A DNA stretch of 53,134 nt from JAJZIH01 sp021785265 (GCA_027338645.1 DAHWSH010000031.1:1-53134), one strand, 5' to 3'; counted from the first letter of the stretch, positions 44,328 to 53,134 are shown. The notes: generated by a model from the letters alone, not told the origin. Translations and numbers: made by a program.

Positions 44328-44358
44328 TTGACATGGAGTCCGCTCCAAGTCGTAGCAT
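44328..44358 (+). promoter_or_regulatory. MerR-type promoter/operator 2
   Basis: TTGACA (44328-44333), a 19-bp spacer with TGGAGTCCGCTCCA (44334-44347; arms TGGAG/CTCCA), and TAGCAT (44353-44358). Nearly the same as promoter 1, down to spacer length and TTGACATGGAGT. It drives the HMA, ATPase-MFS, CcdA-like and cupredoxin genes. Confidence 0.85.
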
Positions 44359-44387
44359 GGAAATCACGAAAGAGATTGGAGGTGGGT

Positions 44388-44621
44388 ATGAAATCCGTGA
44401 CTTTCAAGATCCAGGGCATGCACTGCGGCGGCTGCGCACGCACAATCCAGGCGTTGCTTGAACGCGCGACGGGAGTCAAGTCCGCCACGGTGACGTTCGA
44501 GAGCGGGGAAGCTCGGGTGATATTCGATCCAGTTCTCATCGATGCGCAGCGTCTGGTTGCGCTCATCGAGCAGCCCGGCTACCAGGCCACGGTGCACGGT
44601 GCCCAGACTGATCGGATCTGA
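44388..44621 (+). CDS. HMA-domain metallochaperone (CopZ-like)
   Basis: A 77-residue free heavy-metal-associated domain: KSVTFKIQGMHCGGCARTIQALLE has the GMxCxxC metal site. GGAGG lies 5 bp before ATG 44388; in-frame codons farther up lie in the promoter. It is expected to carry Cu(I) or another soft metal to the HMA domain of the next gene's ATPase, 5 bp downstream. Confidence 0.9.
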   Translation: MKSVTFKIQGMHCGGCARTIQALLERATGVKSATVTFESGEARVIFDPVLIDAQRLVALIEQPGYQATVHGAQTDRI

Positions 44622-44626
44622 GAGTC

Positions 44627-47600
44627 ATGAGCGCTGAGCCGATTGCGATAGAGGCGCTCCAGGCGGCGGGAAAGGAGCCGGCACAGCTGCAGCTTGCCAT
44701 CGGCGGCATGCAGTGTTCCTTTTGCCGGCAGAGCCTCGAGCGGGCGCTCTCGAGGCTCCCGGGAGTGCGCACCGTCGCGGTGAACCTCGCGCACGAGGAG
44801 GCCCTGATCCGCTATGACGGGGCGGCACCGACTGCAGCGCGCGTCACCGAGGCGCTGCGCTCGCTCGGCTACACCATCCGGGATCGCGAGCGTCTGCGCT
44901 CCTTCGAGGAGGCCGAGGAGGAACTCGATCAGGAGCGCCGGCGGTTGCTCGCGGCGGCATTGTTGAGTGGTGTGGGCCTGGCCATGATGGTGCCGGACTG
45001 GCTGCGACTGCCGGTGGCCGGTCCGTGGCTCGCGTGGTCGATGGCCGCGGCGGCCACCGTCATGCTCGTGCTGGGCCGGCGGTTCTTCTCCATGGCGTGG
45101 GCGGCGGGCAGGCACGGCATCCTCAATCAGCACGTGCTGCTCTCCTTCAGCGTGCTCGGCGCATTTGCGGCCGGTCTCATCGGGCTCGTCAATCCTGCGT
45201 TCCCCGCGGTGGATTTCTTCGGCGCCGCCGTCTTTCTCATGGCCTACCACACGCTCTCGAGTTACGTGGGGGGGCTGGTGCGCACGCGTGCCTCGGCAGC
45301 GGTTCGCAGGCTCCTCGAGCTTCAGCCGGCCACGGCGCGGGTGATCCGCGCCGGCGAAGAGATCGAGGTGCCCATCACGGAGATCGCCGTGGGCGAGGCC
45401 GTGCGGGTGCGGCCCGGCGAGCGCATTGCGCTCGACGGCGAGGTGATCGAGGGCACGGCGTCGGCAGATGAGTCCATGGTGACCGGAGAGCCGCTGCCCG
45501 TAGGTAAGGCGCCGGGAGCGACCGTCATCGGCGGCTCGCTCGACACCGACGGCATGCTGCTGATTCGCATCACAAAACCCGCGGCGGAGAGTTTCGTTGC
45601 CCGGGTCGCGCGCGAAGTCGAGACCGCCAAGGCGCTCAAGCCCGCGCTCCTCATCCTGGTGGAGCGCGTTCTGCTAGTGTATGTGCCGACGGTGCTCATC
45701 ATCGCCGTAGCGGCGTTTCTCGGGTGGTTCGCCTTCGGAGCGCTTGCCGGCGTGAGCGAGCTCACCCGGGCGGTGTTTGCGGCGCTGACCGTGCTGGTTA
45801 TGGGGTACCCGTGCGCGCTCGGCATGGCTACCCCCCTGGCATTGATCCGCGGCGGTGGCGAGGCGGCACGCCGGGGCATCCTGGTGCGCAGCGCCGAGGC
45901 GTTTCAGACGCTCAAAGACGTCCGCACCATCGTGTTCGACAAGACCGGTACCATCACGCAGGGCAAGCCGAAGGTGCTGGGCACGCCGGATCCGCAGCTC
46001 CTCGCGGCGGCGGCATCGCTCGAGCAGTTCTCGCGCCACCCGCTCGCCCGGGCGATCGTCGAAGCGGCAAAAGCGAGAGGGCTTTCCCTGCCTGACCCTG
46101 ACACGATTGCCGATTTCCACGAAGCCCCTGGACGGGGCCTGTCGGCTGTCACGGGCGGTGCGCGCCTGCTCGTCGGCAGCCCAAGGTACCTGGCCGAAGA
46201 GGGCATTGTCGTGCCCGAGGACAACCTACCCGAGGCGGCGACCCTGGTCGGCGTGGCGCGTGACGGTCGCCTGGAAGGGATGATTCCGTTGGGCGATGAG
46301 CTGCGACCCGATGCCAAGGCGATCATCCGCGAGCTGTCTGCGCGGGGACTCGAGGCGATCCTCGTCACCGGCGACAATCGGCGCACGGCCGAGGCCGTCG
46401 CGCGGCGAGTGGGGATCCAGCGAGTCCACGCCGAGGCGCTGCCCGCCGACAAGGCCGGGTATGTCCGCAGCCTGCAGGAGCAGGGACTCACAGTCGCCAT
46501 GGTGGGCGATGGCATCAACGACGCACCGGCTCTGATGCAGGCAGATGTCGGGGTGGCGTTCGATGCCGGTACCGATATCGCAATCGAATCGGCCGATGCG
46601 GTGGTCATGAACCACTCCCTCGGCGCCATTGCCGACCTGCTCGATATCGGCCGCCGCAGTTACCGCAAGACGGCGCAGAACCTGGGAATCGCCTTCGGCT
46701 TCAACGGCCTCGGCATTCCGCTTGCGGCAACCGGCCTGCTACAGCCGGTGTGGGCGATGATCGCCATGGCAGGGAGCGTGACCACCGTGCTGCTGAACTC
46801 CTTCGGTGGCTCCCTGGTCGCAGCGCGTGCCGGCGCCGATGCCGGTGCGCTGCCGGCCGTTGCGGCTGGGGCGGCGGATCCGGCCTCGGATACACGACGA
46901 GAGCAGGAAAGCACAGGGTTTTCAATTCCGCTCATCGCGGTCGCCTCGCTCGCGACCTTCCTGTCCAATATGAGCGCGGGCATCGTCAACGTGCCGATCG
47001 CGGGCGTGACGGGTGCCCTGGGCGGAGCATTGGGGGGGAGCGATTACGCGCTGGTCGCCATCATCCTGTCGTATCTCGTGCCCTTCGCCGTGGTAATGCC
47101 GGTCATCGGCAAACTCGGCGACCGGTATGGACACAAGCGGCTCTTTCTCCTGGGCCTCAGTGTGTACGCGGCGGGTTCGCTCCTCGCCGCGCTCTCGCCC
47201 GATGCGGGGTGGCTGATCGCCGCTCGGACGCTTCAGGGCTTGGGCGGCGGCATCATCCTGGATTCCATTGTGTTCATCAGCACACGCATCCGGCAGGACC
47301 GGCGGGGACTGGCCCTCGGGATCTGGCGCGCCGCGCTCCTCTCTGGCACAGTGGGCGGTCCTGTGATCGGCGGTTATCTGGCTGTGGAGCTTGGATGGCG
47401 CTCACTGTTTTGGTTGCCCGTACCTTTAGCGGCGCTGCTCTGGTTGTGGGGCCTCGTGGTCCTTCCCGAACTGCCCCGGCGCGATGAGCGCTTTGACTGG
47501 GTCGGCTCACTTGCTTTCCTTGTCGGTACATCGGCTCTGGTCATTGCGCTTGCGGCCTCGGGCATGGAAACCATGCACGTCGGCCTCACCGCTGCCATCG

Positions 47601-48292
47601 GCCGAACCATGGACAGCATGGCCTGGATGCTCTACGGCGTCGCCGCCGTGGCCGCGATCGTGCTCTGGATCGATCAAAAAACCGAAAAGCATCCGCTGTT
47701 CGATGTGAGCCTGTATCGGATCCGCCCCTTTGTCCTCGGCAATCTCGGCACTTGGCTGGTGTGCGTCGGCATGTTCTGCGCCATGATGTTCGTGCCGCTC
47801 GAGCTGCAGTACGTGGCCGGCTACAGTGCCCTGCATGCGACCGAGGCCCTCGTGCCGCTCGCGCTGACCGCGATCGCGGTCGGGATCTGGGGCGGGCAGA
47901 TCACCGACCGGATGGGACCGGTGCAGCCGTGGGCCACGGGATTCGTGCTGATGACGGCGGGCTTTATCGGTCTCGTGGTGCTGGGGGCTTCGATTTCGCC
48001 GGCGTGGCTGTTCACGATCATGACGGTGACGGGCGTGGGTATGGCGTTGCCTTTGGCGCCCACTGCGGTAACGGCACTCACGACGGTGCCCGAAGCTTCG
48101 GCTGGAGAGGCGGGAGGGCTGTTCAACTTCTCGCACAACATGGGCCGGGCAATGGGTCTGGGCATCCTCGGAGCCTTCCTGGTTCTCACCGCCGCGGGTA
48201 GCTACAGCCTGATCTTCTTGATCACGGCAGTCTTGATGGCCCTTGGGGCACTGCTGACCATGGGTCTGCGTACTCAGAAGGAGCGGTCATGA
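44627..48292 (+). CDS. P1B-type metal ATPase fused to DHA2-type MFS transporter
   Basis: One uninterrupted 1221-residue frame. N-terminal HMA domain (GMQCSFC at 27-33); P1B helices; TGEP at 286; transmembrane motif YPC (394-396) in place of CPC; DKTGT (438-442); SRHPLA; GDGIND (627-632); helices 7-8 with FGFNGLG and MAGSVTTVLLNS. A linker (about 734-764, Ala-rich, then charged) leads to an MFS domain (about 766-1221) with GKLGDRYGHKR, ARTLQGLGGGIILDS and GTVGGPVIGGYLAVELGWRSLFW, i.e. DHA2 (EmrB/QacA) signatures, and about 12-14 helices. No internal start or stop separates the two. The domains could form a single export machine or be two functions kept in fixed ratio. Confidence 0.92.
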   Translation: MSAEPIAIEALQAAGKEPAQLQLAIGGMQCSFCRQSLERALSRLPGVRTVAVNLAHEEALIRYDGAAPTAARVTEALRSLGYTIRDRERLRSFEEAEEELDQERRRLLAAALLSGVGLAMMVPDWLRLPVAGPWLAWSMAAAATVMLVLGRRFFSMAWAAGRHGILNQHVLLSFSVLGAFAAGLIGLVNPAFPAVDFFGAAVFLMAYHTLSSYVGGLVRTRASAAVRRLLELQPATARVIRAGEEIEVPITEIAVGEAVRVRPGERIALDGEVIEGTASADESMVTGEPLPVGKAPGATVIGGSLDTDGMLLIRITKPAAESFVARVAREVETAKALKPALLILVERVLLVYVPTVLIIAVAAFLGWFAFGALAGVSELTRAVFAALTVLVMGYPCALGMATPLALIRGGGEAARRGILVRSAEAFQTLKDVRTIVFDKTGTITQGKPKVLGTPDPQLLAAAASLEQFSRHPLARAIVEAAKARGLSLPDPDTIADFHEAPGRGLSAVTGGARLLVGSPRYLAEEGIVVPEDNLPEAATLVGVARDGRLEGMIPLGDELRPDAKAIIRELSARGLEAILVTGDNRRTAEAVARRVGIQRVHAEALPADKAGYVRSLQEQGLTVAMVGDGINDAPALMQADVGVAFDAGTDIAIESADAVVMNHSLGAIADLLDIGRRSYRKTAQNLGIAFGFNGLGIPLAATGLLQPVWAMIAMAGSVTTVLLNSFGGSLVAARAGADAGALPAVAAGAADPASDTRREQESTGFSIPLIAVASLATFLSNMSAGIVNVPIAGVTGALGGALGGSDYALVAIILSYLVPFAVVMPVIGKLGDRYGHKRLFLLGLSVYAAGSLLAALSPDAGWLIAARTLQGLGGGIILDSIVFISTRIRQDRRGLALGIWRAALLSGTVGGPVIGGYLAVELGWRSLFWLPVPLAALLWLWGLVVLPELPRRDERFDWVGSLAFLVGTSALVIALAASGMETMHVGLTAAIGRTMDSMAWMLYGVAAVAAIVLWIDQKTEKHPLFDVSLYRIRPFVLGNLGTWLVCVGMFCAMMFVPLELQYVAGYSALHATEALVPLALTAIAVGIWGGQITDRMGPVQPWATGFVLMTAGFIGLVVLGASISPAWLFTIMTVTGVGMALPLAPTAVTALTTVPEASAGEAGGLFNFSHNMGRAMGLGILGAFLVLTAAGSYSLIFLITAVLMALGALLTMGLRTQKERS

Positions 48293-49173
48293 CCGATAAC
48301 TTTTCACACAGGGCACCCGCGTCGGTCGGCTTGGGCACGACCATCTTACGTATTTTGATCCCACTTGCGGCACTCGGGGCGCTCTTTGCGGGTGGAGCTT
48401 GGGTCTATACCCATTTGGTCGGGAAACTCCTGTTCCAAGCTCAAAGCACATCGGTTCTGCCTACCGACCTTGTTCTGGCACTTGCCGTGCTCGCCGGGGC
48501 GGCATCGTTCTTCTCGCCATGCAGTCTCGCGATCACGCCGGCGTTTCTGACGTACTTCGTGCAACGTGATTCCCACGACGGGCAATCTACAGGAACACGA
48601 AAGCTTTTTGCGGCTGCGGTATGGATCGCGCTCGGCATTCTCGGCATCTCGGCGATTGCGGGAGCGCTCGTCGTAGCGATCGGAGCCCTTGTGTACAATG
48701 TGCTGATCTACCTGATCCCGTTGGTTGGCCTCGTATTCGTTGTGCTGGGCGGCCTGCTGCTTCTGGGTCGGGGCGGCTCGCTGGGGTGGGCGATGCGGTA
48801 TCTGCCAGGCTATCGTACATACGAGCGGTTGATGAGGGAGGCGACCGGCAATAGCCGAAGCGAATTGATCGCTTTTGGTGCCGCTTATGGTGCGGCCTCT
48901 CACAGCTGTACGCTTCCGGTGGTCATCGGTATGCTCATGTTGCCGCTTGCCGCGGGCGATTACTGGCTGGCTGGAAGCGCGCTACTCATCTACGGCATGG
49001 CGCTTGCGGGACTGATGTTGCTGATGCTGACGTTCGGCCAACCAGCGGTCACGGCGATGCGCCGCTTGCTCGGATCCTACCTGCAGTACATCATCGGCGG
49101 GCTTTTTCTGGTGACCGGCGGCTATCTCCTGCATTACTTCATGGTAAACTTTGGTCTGTCGTTCGGCTTTTGA
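48289..49173 (+). CDS. CcdA/DsbD-like membrane thiol protein
   Basis: A 294-residue protein with about seven membrane segments. Two key cysteines, C78 in SPCSLAITPAFLTYF and C207 in SHSCTLPVVIG, correspond to the pair that CcdA/DsbD uses to pass reductant across the membrane. The extra N-terminal helix (about 18-40) is longer than in typical CcdA. ATGA overlap with the ATPase-MFS gene shows coupling. A role in keeping metal-site cysteines of the cupredoxin or other periplasmic proteins reduced is inferred; metal transport is another possibility. Confidence 0.8.
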   Translation: MTDNFSHRAPASVGLGTTILRILIPLAALGALFAGGAWVYTHLVGKLLFQAQSTSVLPTDLVLALAVLAGAASFFSPCSLAITPAFLTYFVQRDSHDGQSTGTRKLFAAAVWIALGILGISAIAGALVVAIGALVYNVLIYLIPLVGLVFVVLGGLLLLGRGGSLGWAMRYLPGYRTYERLMREATGNSRSELIAFGAAYGAASHSCTLPVVIGMLMLPLAAGDYWLAGSALLIYGMALAGLMLLMLTFGQPAVTAMRRLLGSYLQYIIGGLFLVTGGYLLHYFMVNFGLSFGF

Positions 49174-49192
49174 TCCATGGCGAGGTCAATGC

Positions 49193-49657
49193 ATGACCAA
49201 AATCCCCGGCGGGAATCCGAACCACGCGGTGCGTACCCTCCCTCGAGGCATCGTACTTCTCACGCTGTGCTTGGTCCCGCTGTGGGCTGCTCTGTCAGTG
49301 ACACGAGCCGCGGCCGAACCTCTGGCCGGAGCGATCCCGGACGCGGTTCAGCGCTCGTCGCAGGGCGCACTGCCAGTCTTCAGGATCATCGAGGGGGCCA
49401 AAGGCGCCGCGACGGCCTACAGTCCGGCCATGCTGGACATCCCAGCGGACAGGGAAGTTCAGCTTGAAATCACAGATAATATCGGCGGATGCTTGCTCGT
49501 GACCGTATTTCCTCGGTTGGGCGTGAACGGTGGTACGGTGCGCGCCCGTGTACCGGTCGGGCAGACACGTCGCATCGTGATTCGGGCACCCAAGCCCGGG
49601 CGCTATCGCTATCACTGCTCTGAGGATATGTACTTTGGAGAGATCGTGGCCCAATAG
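49193..49657 (+). CDS. secreted cupredoxin-like protein
   Basis: A 154-residue protein with a signal peptide (about 1-41, ending RAAA/EP). The cupredoxin fold ends in GRYRYHCSEDMYFGEIVA: H141, C142 and M146 are likely copper ligands. C100 in DNIGGCLLVTVFP sits where the first His ligand is usual, so a Cys-rich, perhaps Cu(I)-binding site is likely. Start ATG 49193, 20 bp after the CcdA-like stop. It probably buffers or hands over copper in the periplasm. Confidence 0.8.
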   Translation: MTKIPGGNPNHAVRTLPRGIVLLTLCLVPLWAALSVTRAAAEPLAGAIPDAVQRSSQGALPVFRIIEGAKGAATAYSPAMLDIPADREVQLEITDNIGGCLLVTVFPRLGVNGGTVRARVPVGQTRRIVIRAPKPGRYRYHCSEDMYFGEIVAQ

Positions 49658-50161
49658 CAGGGCCGAACCGAGGGACCTCGCTGAAGCCGAAGGTGTCAGG
49701 TAGAGATCGGTCATTCCGGTTCGCTTGCACCATTTGTGGGTGAGGGGGTTGGCTGGAACGCAGTTCAGTGATGGTACAGGGCAGTACCAAGGGCCACCTG
49801 CGGTTGCACATGGAGGAGGGATGGCGAGCAGGGAACGGCTCAATTCGCAGTCACCGTAACGGGTTGTGGAAGAACTGGATGCCGGTCTTGGGGCAGCGTT
49901 CGATCTTTACCTGCCCTCTTCAGTGGGGTGAGCGTGACGCAGAGTCGTCGGTGGGCATTTCCTCCCACAGAAGCTTGAGTTGGACGATCGGGCGTGGCGG
50001 TGTGATCAACAAGATGTGCAGAAAACCCTTACATTTTGGAACCAGTTCATGGTGGTTGGTACCCTTTGCTTTCTCTGCGCGCCTTGGCTTGTAAGAGTTT
50101 TCGCCACTCTACGACTAAACCTACAGTTTTCCACCATCCTCTTGAAGAGGTTACAATGAGT
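49658..50161. other. no recognisable gene
   Basis: These 500 bp between the cupredoxin and the IS4 element have no frame with family similarity, and no clear terminator for the metal island. They may be decayed mobile DNA. Confidence 0.4.
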
Positions 50162-51540
50162 CACTCTTGTCCAAAATAAATCCGACGTTGGGGCTCTCCG
50201 GGTGGATTGAGTAAGATGAGGTTGCGAACAACATCCACCCCACCGCAACCGGAGGCCCAACGTGAAGACATCATGCAGTATGTTCAGCCAGATACTCAAG
50301 CTCATCCCGCGCACCGATTTTGAGCGCTTGGTGAAGGAAACTGGCGCCGAGCGTGCCGCCAAGGGATTGAGCTGCTGGAGCCAGTTTGTCTCGATGCTCT
50401 TTTGCCAGTTGGGGCGGGCGCATAGCCTGCGCGAGATCGAAGGAGGCCTGAAGAGCTGCGAAGGCAAGCTCAATCACCTCGGCATCGAAGCGCCCAAACG
50501 CTCCTCCCTTGCCTATGCCAATGCCCACCGGCCCTGGCAGCTCTACGAGAAGCTCTTCGGGCAGCTCTATGCCCGAATCAGCGCTGAAATCACGGCCCCA
50601 CGCAAGTTCCACTTCAAGAACAAACTGGTGAGCCTGGATGCGAGCACCATTGATCTTTGTCTCAGTGTGTTCGACTGGGCGAAGTTTCGGCGCACCAAAG
50701 GAGCCGTGAAATTGCATCTGCTGCTTGGCCACGACGGCTACCTGCCGTGCTTTGCCCATATCACCGATGGCAAGGTCGCCGACGTGAAGGTGGCCCAAAT
50801 GCTCGTTTTCCCGGCCGGTACCGTGGTGGTCTACGACCGCGGCTACCATGACTACCGGCTCTTCGGGGAGTGGACCGAACAGGGGGTATACTTCGTCACC
50901 CGCATGAAGGACAACACCCGCTACGTCATCACCGAGGCGCGCGAGCCGCCCAAAGCCCGGGGCATCGTAGCCGACCAGATGATCGAATTGACCGGCGTCC
51001 ACGCCGAGGCGCGCTGCCCGCATCCCCTGCGCCGTATCGAAGCCATCCGTCCCGACACCGGCGAGACCCTGGTTTTCCTCACTAATCACCTGACCCTCGG
51101 GGCCTCTACGATCGCCGCGATCTATAAGGACCGCTGGGCGGTGGAGCTCTTCTTCAAGGCGATCAAGCAGAACCTGAAGGTGAAAACGTTTGTCGGCACC
51201 TCGGCGAATGCCGTCAAGACCCAGCTGTGGTGCGCGCTGATTGCCATTTTGCTACTGCGCTACCTGCAACGGCTCTCCCGCTATGGCTGGTCGATGTCGA
51301 ATCTCGTGGCACTCCTGCGCATGAATCTCTTCACGCATCGCGATCTGCGGGCTTGGCTCGATGAACCCTTTGCGGTGCCACCGGATCCGGCGGACGTTCC
51401 GCTGCAGGCCGCCCTTTCCTTCGCCTGATGTTGGACAGCATCCGGGGGGGCAGGAACCTGAAAACGGGACCCGCCCTATCTAAAACCGCGGAGAAACTGG
51501 GGTACCGGATACGCGGTCGGGGTTATTTTGGACAGCAGTG
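50162..51540 (+). mobile_element. IS4-family insertion sequence, complete
   Basis: Imperfect terminal inverted repeats of about 25 bp: CACTCTTGTCCAAAATAA (50162-50179) and, on the other strand, CACTGCTGTCCAAAATAA (51540-51523). One transposase gene lies inside. No target-site duplication is seen in the flanks, so a later rearrangement is possible. Confidence 0.85.
50262..51428 (+). CDS. IS4-family transposase (DUF4372 N-terminus)
   Basis: A 388-residue DDE transposase. D126 (SLDAST), D192 (VVYDRGYHDY) and E295 are the catalytic triad; Y288-(2)-R291-(3)-E295-(6)-K302 is the IS4 signature. The N-terminus (FSQILKLIPRTDFERLVKETGAE) is the DUF4372 domain. A GTG start follows GGAGG. It appears intact and potentially active. 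Confidence 0.92.
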   Translation: MKTSCSMFSQILKLIPRTDFERLVKETGAERAAKGLSCWSQFVSMLFCQLGRAHSLREIEGGLKSCEGKLNHLGIEAPKRSSLAYANAHRPWQLYEKLFGQLYARISAEITAPRKFHFKNKLVSLDASTIDLCLSVFDWAKFRRTKGAVKLHLLLGHDGYLPCFAHITDGKVADVKVAQMLVFPAGTVVVYDRGYHDYRLFGEWTEQGVYFVTRMKDNTRYVITEAREPPKARGIVADQMIELTGVHAEARCPHPLRRIEAIRPDTGETLVFLTNHLTLGASTIAAIYKDRWAVELFFKAIKQNLKVKTFVGTSANAVKTQLWCALIAILLLRYLQRLSRYGWSMSNLVALLRMNLFTHRDLRAWLDEPFAVPPDPADVPLQAALSFA

Positions 51541-52557
51541 TTTCTAGATAAACTTGGTAAGTGGGCCGAAGCGCAAGATCCGCCACGTACAGTGGACGTT
51601 GAACTCGTGCTGGAAACTCTGCAGCGATTGACGGACTGGGGGCAAGATCCGGTATTGGGACTCTTGGGGCTCGGGGTTAAACAGTTTGACCAAACGGGAT
51701 TTAAACCAGCAGAGTGGCTCCGATCGCTTCAGGATTTCATCAAAGAGCGCGTTGTCGTCGATGCCAGAAACATCGCGTATCTGGAACCGCTGCGCGGCTT
51801 CATTGACGTTTTTCGTCCACTGAACATCTTTTCGGCGAACTATGATACGGCCATCGAGGTGTTTTGCGCGGAACACAAGCTCAAGTACCGCGACGGCTTT
51901 GACGAGGCGTGGAACCCAAAGGTGTTCGACGATCCGGATCTCGACGTCAGGCTGTTCAAACTCCATGGGTCAGTAACCTGGTATCGGAGTGACCGCGGGA
52001 GGTTCCTTAAAATCCCAGTCCTTTTCAAAGAGAGTTCCGTGGAACTGATTACGAAAGAGCGCGCGGAACTTCTGATGCTTTACCCCGCGCAGAAGTTTGA
52101 GTACGTCGAGCCTCTGTTTGAACTCATGCTTCAGATGAAGCAACGGCTCGGCGATTGCGGGACGCTCGTGGTCGTGGGTTACTCTTTTCATGACGTGCAT
52201 ATCCGGCGGATATTTTGGGATATCGCCCGTGAGCGTCCGGATTTTCATATGGTGCTCATCGATCCCGATGCGGGAAACATCTATCGCAAGCGTCTTCGGA
52301 CCTATGAGGATGGAACCATCCTCTCGCCACTGGCCGCCCGCGTAACCTGCTTGCCGTTTCTCTTCGGAAAAATGTTTCCCGCACTGCAGAGCGACGTCCT
52401 GCGTGACCTCTGGCAGTCCAGAGCCCAGGCAAATGTCCAATTTGCTCAGGAACGCAAAGGCCTAGCGGCCAACTTTGGAATAAAACCGTACCACCCCAAC
52501 GTCCCCGGGGCAACATTGCGACGTATACTCCCGTGGCAGCATGAAGCATCCATCTGA
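51538..52557 (+). pseudogene. SIR2-family protein, 5' end lost to IS insertion
   Basis: The frame enters from inside the IS4 right end and reads 339 codons. The SIR2_2 core is visible: IFSANYDTAIEVFC (N101, D103), LFKLHGSVTW (H143) and VVVGYSFHDVHIRRIF near 211-225. The N-terminal Rossmann loop (GAGxS) that binds NAD is missing, about 40-60 residues. Relatives are NADases in anti-phage systems (for example SIR2-HerA), but no partner such as HerA follows; instead a transposase gene does. It is inactive unless a hidden start restores folding. Confidence 0.7.
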
Positions 52558-52584
52558 CCACGCTAAGGTTGGGAGATATTTGCA

Positions 52585-53134
52585 ATGAAGAAGGAAGAAG
52601 CCAAAAAAAGTTCCTCGAGGCCGTTGAGCTCAAACGTCAAGGCGTAGGCGTCCGCGAGATCGCACGACGGCTGGGCGTGCGCCGAGCGACGCTCATTGCC
52701 TGGCTGAAGCAAGAGACGTATGAGGACGGTCTCGGATGGGTCAAGGGAACGCTGCGCAAATATACGCCGCTCGTGCGTAAACAGGTGATCGCCTTGAAGC
52801 AGGCCCGCCTCGATAAGAAGAAATACTTTCTCGGGTCTCCGCATATCCAGATGGACTACGTGAAACGCCACCCGCGCGAGGATCCTCCTTCAATCTGGTT
52901 CATCGATGAATCGGTGCGCAACGCAGGACTGCAAACGCACGCGCCGAAGAAGCGCACCAAAGGCCAGAATATCGTCCAGCGTCATCGTTTCCCGATCAAG
53001 ACAATCGTGGGATTGGGGCGGATTCAGCAGGCCTGCGACTTCATCGGCAAGAAGTACATCGTGGGGTCCCGCGAGCCGATCTCCGTGTTCTCCACCAGCT
53101 ACACCCAGTGGTTCGAACTGTACCAAATAGACCG
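52585..53134 (+). mobile_element. transposase gene with poly-A frameshift, cut by window end
   Basis: ATG 52585 reads MKKEEAKK and then meets seven A; in the next frame it continues KFLEAVELKRQGVGVREIARRLGVRRATLIAWLKQ, an HTH start, and on through FIDESVRNAGLQTHAPKKRTKGQN and FIGKKYIVGSREPISVFSTSYTQWFELYQIDR to the window edge. Restoring one A would join the frames. It may be a real mutation, a sequencing slip, or a slippage site. The protein looks like an integrase-core transposase of a family I cannot name. Confidence 0.5.

Noticed and set aside
51541..52557. SIR2-type gene as an intact anti-phage system
   Set aside because: The NAD-binding N-terminus is missing and no partner gene follows.

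Overview
The window is GC-rich bacterial DNA, most likely from a gammaproteobacterium or a close relative (inference). The evidence is an lptC-lptA-lptB-rpoN-hpf-rapZ block, sspA-sspB behind cytochrome bc1 genes, a fused TrpC-TrpF, and a cytochrome b of the beta/gamma type (15 residues between the second haem-ligand pair and a PxWY motif). No genus can be named safely. Metal resistance genes among mobile DNA would fit a metal-rich habitat, but that is only a guess.

Layout. 1-1500 is debris: an IS30-like end, a broken AbiE toxin-antitoxin pair and an IS3 remnant. 1501-13521 is core chromosome: sspB, sspA, petC and petB (minus strand), a VanY-type peptidase, murA and ibaG, then kdsD-kdsC-lptC-lptA-lptB-rpoN-hpf-rapZ (plus strand), covering KDO synthesis, LPS export, sigma-54 and GlmZ control. 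13487-22356 is a mixed stretch: a patatin-like lipase, an orphan ParA, a succinate-semialdehyde-type dehydrogenase, a HepT fragment, a HAF-repeat secreted protein, an Ada/AlkA fusion, the Rieske gene petA (about 15.6 kb from petBC) and a GST. A Fic/HTH 'mobile mystery' pair follows. 24252-32158 (minus strand) is a tightly packed aromatic operon: promoter, Trp-rich leader peptide, attenuator, DAHP synthase, trpE, trpG, trpD, trpC-F, trpB, trpA.

32205-38900 begins with two glycosyltransferases and then becomes a toxin-antitoxin and transposon graveyard: a truncated Phd, an IS200 scrap, YafQ/DinJ, RHH/MazF, BrnT/BrnA remnants, a decayed IS1634 transposase and a tRNA 3'-end fragment. A 204-bp piece of the second glycosyltransferase gene is duplicated here and has been welded to the end of the YafQ toxin gene.

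38905-49657 is the most interesting region: a compact metal-response island. A MerR-family regulator is divergent from an OMF - HlyD adaptor - ABC permease - ABC ATPase efflux set. Next comes a second unit: a free HMA metallochaperone, a 1221-residue fusion of a P1B-type ATPase with a DHA2-type MFS transporter, a CcdA/DsbD-like membrane protein and a secreted cupredoxin. Both units carry near-identical MerR-type promoters (TTGACA, a 19-bp spacer holding TGGAGnnnnCTCCA, then TAGCCT or TAGCAT), so they probably form one regulon for export and periplasmic handling of a soft metal such as copper, silver or gold. The window ends with an IS4 element that has cut off the start of a SIR2-family gene, and a partial transposase gene with a poly-A frameshift.
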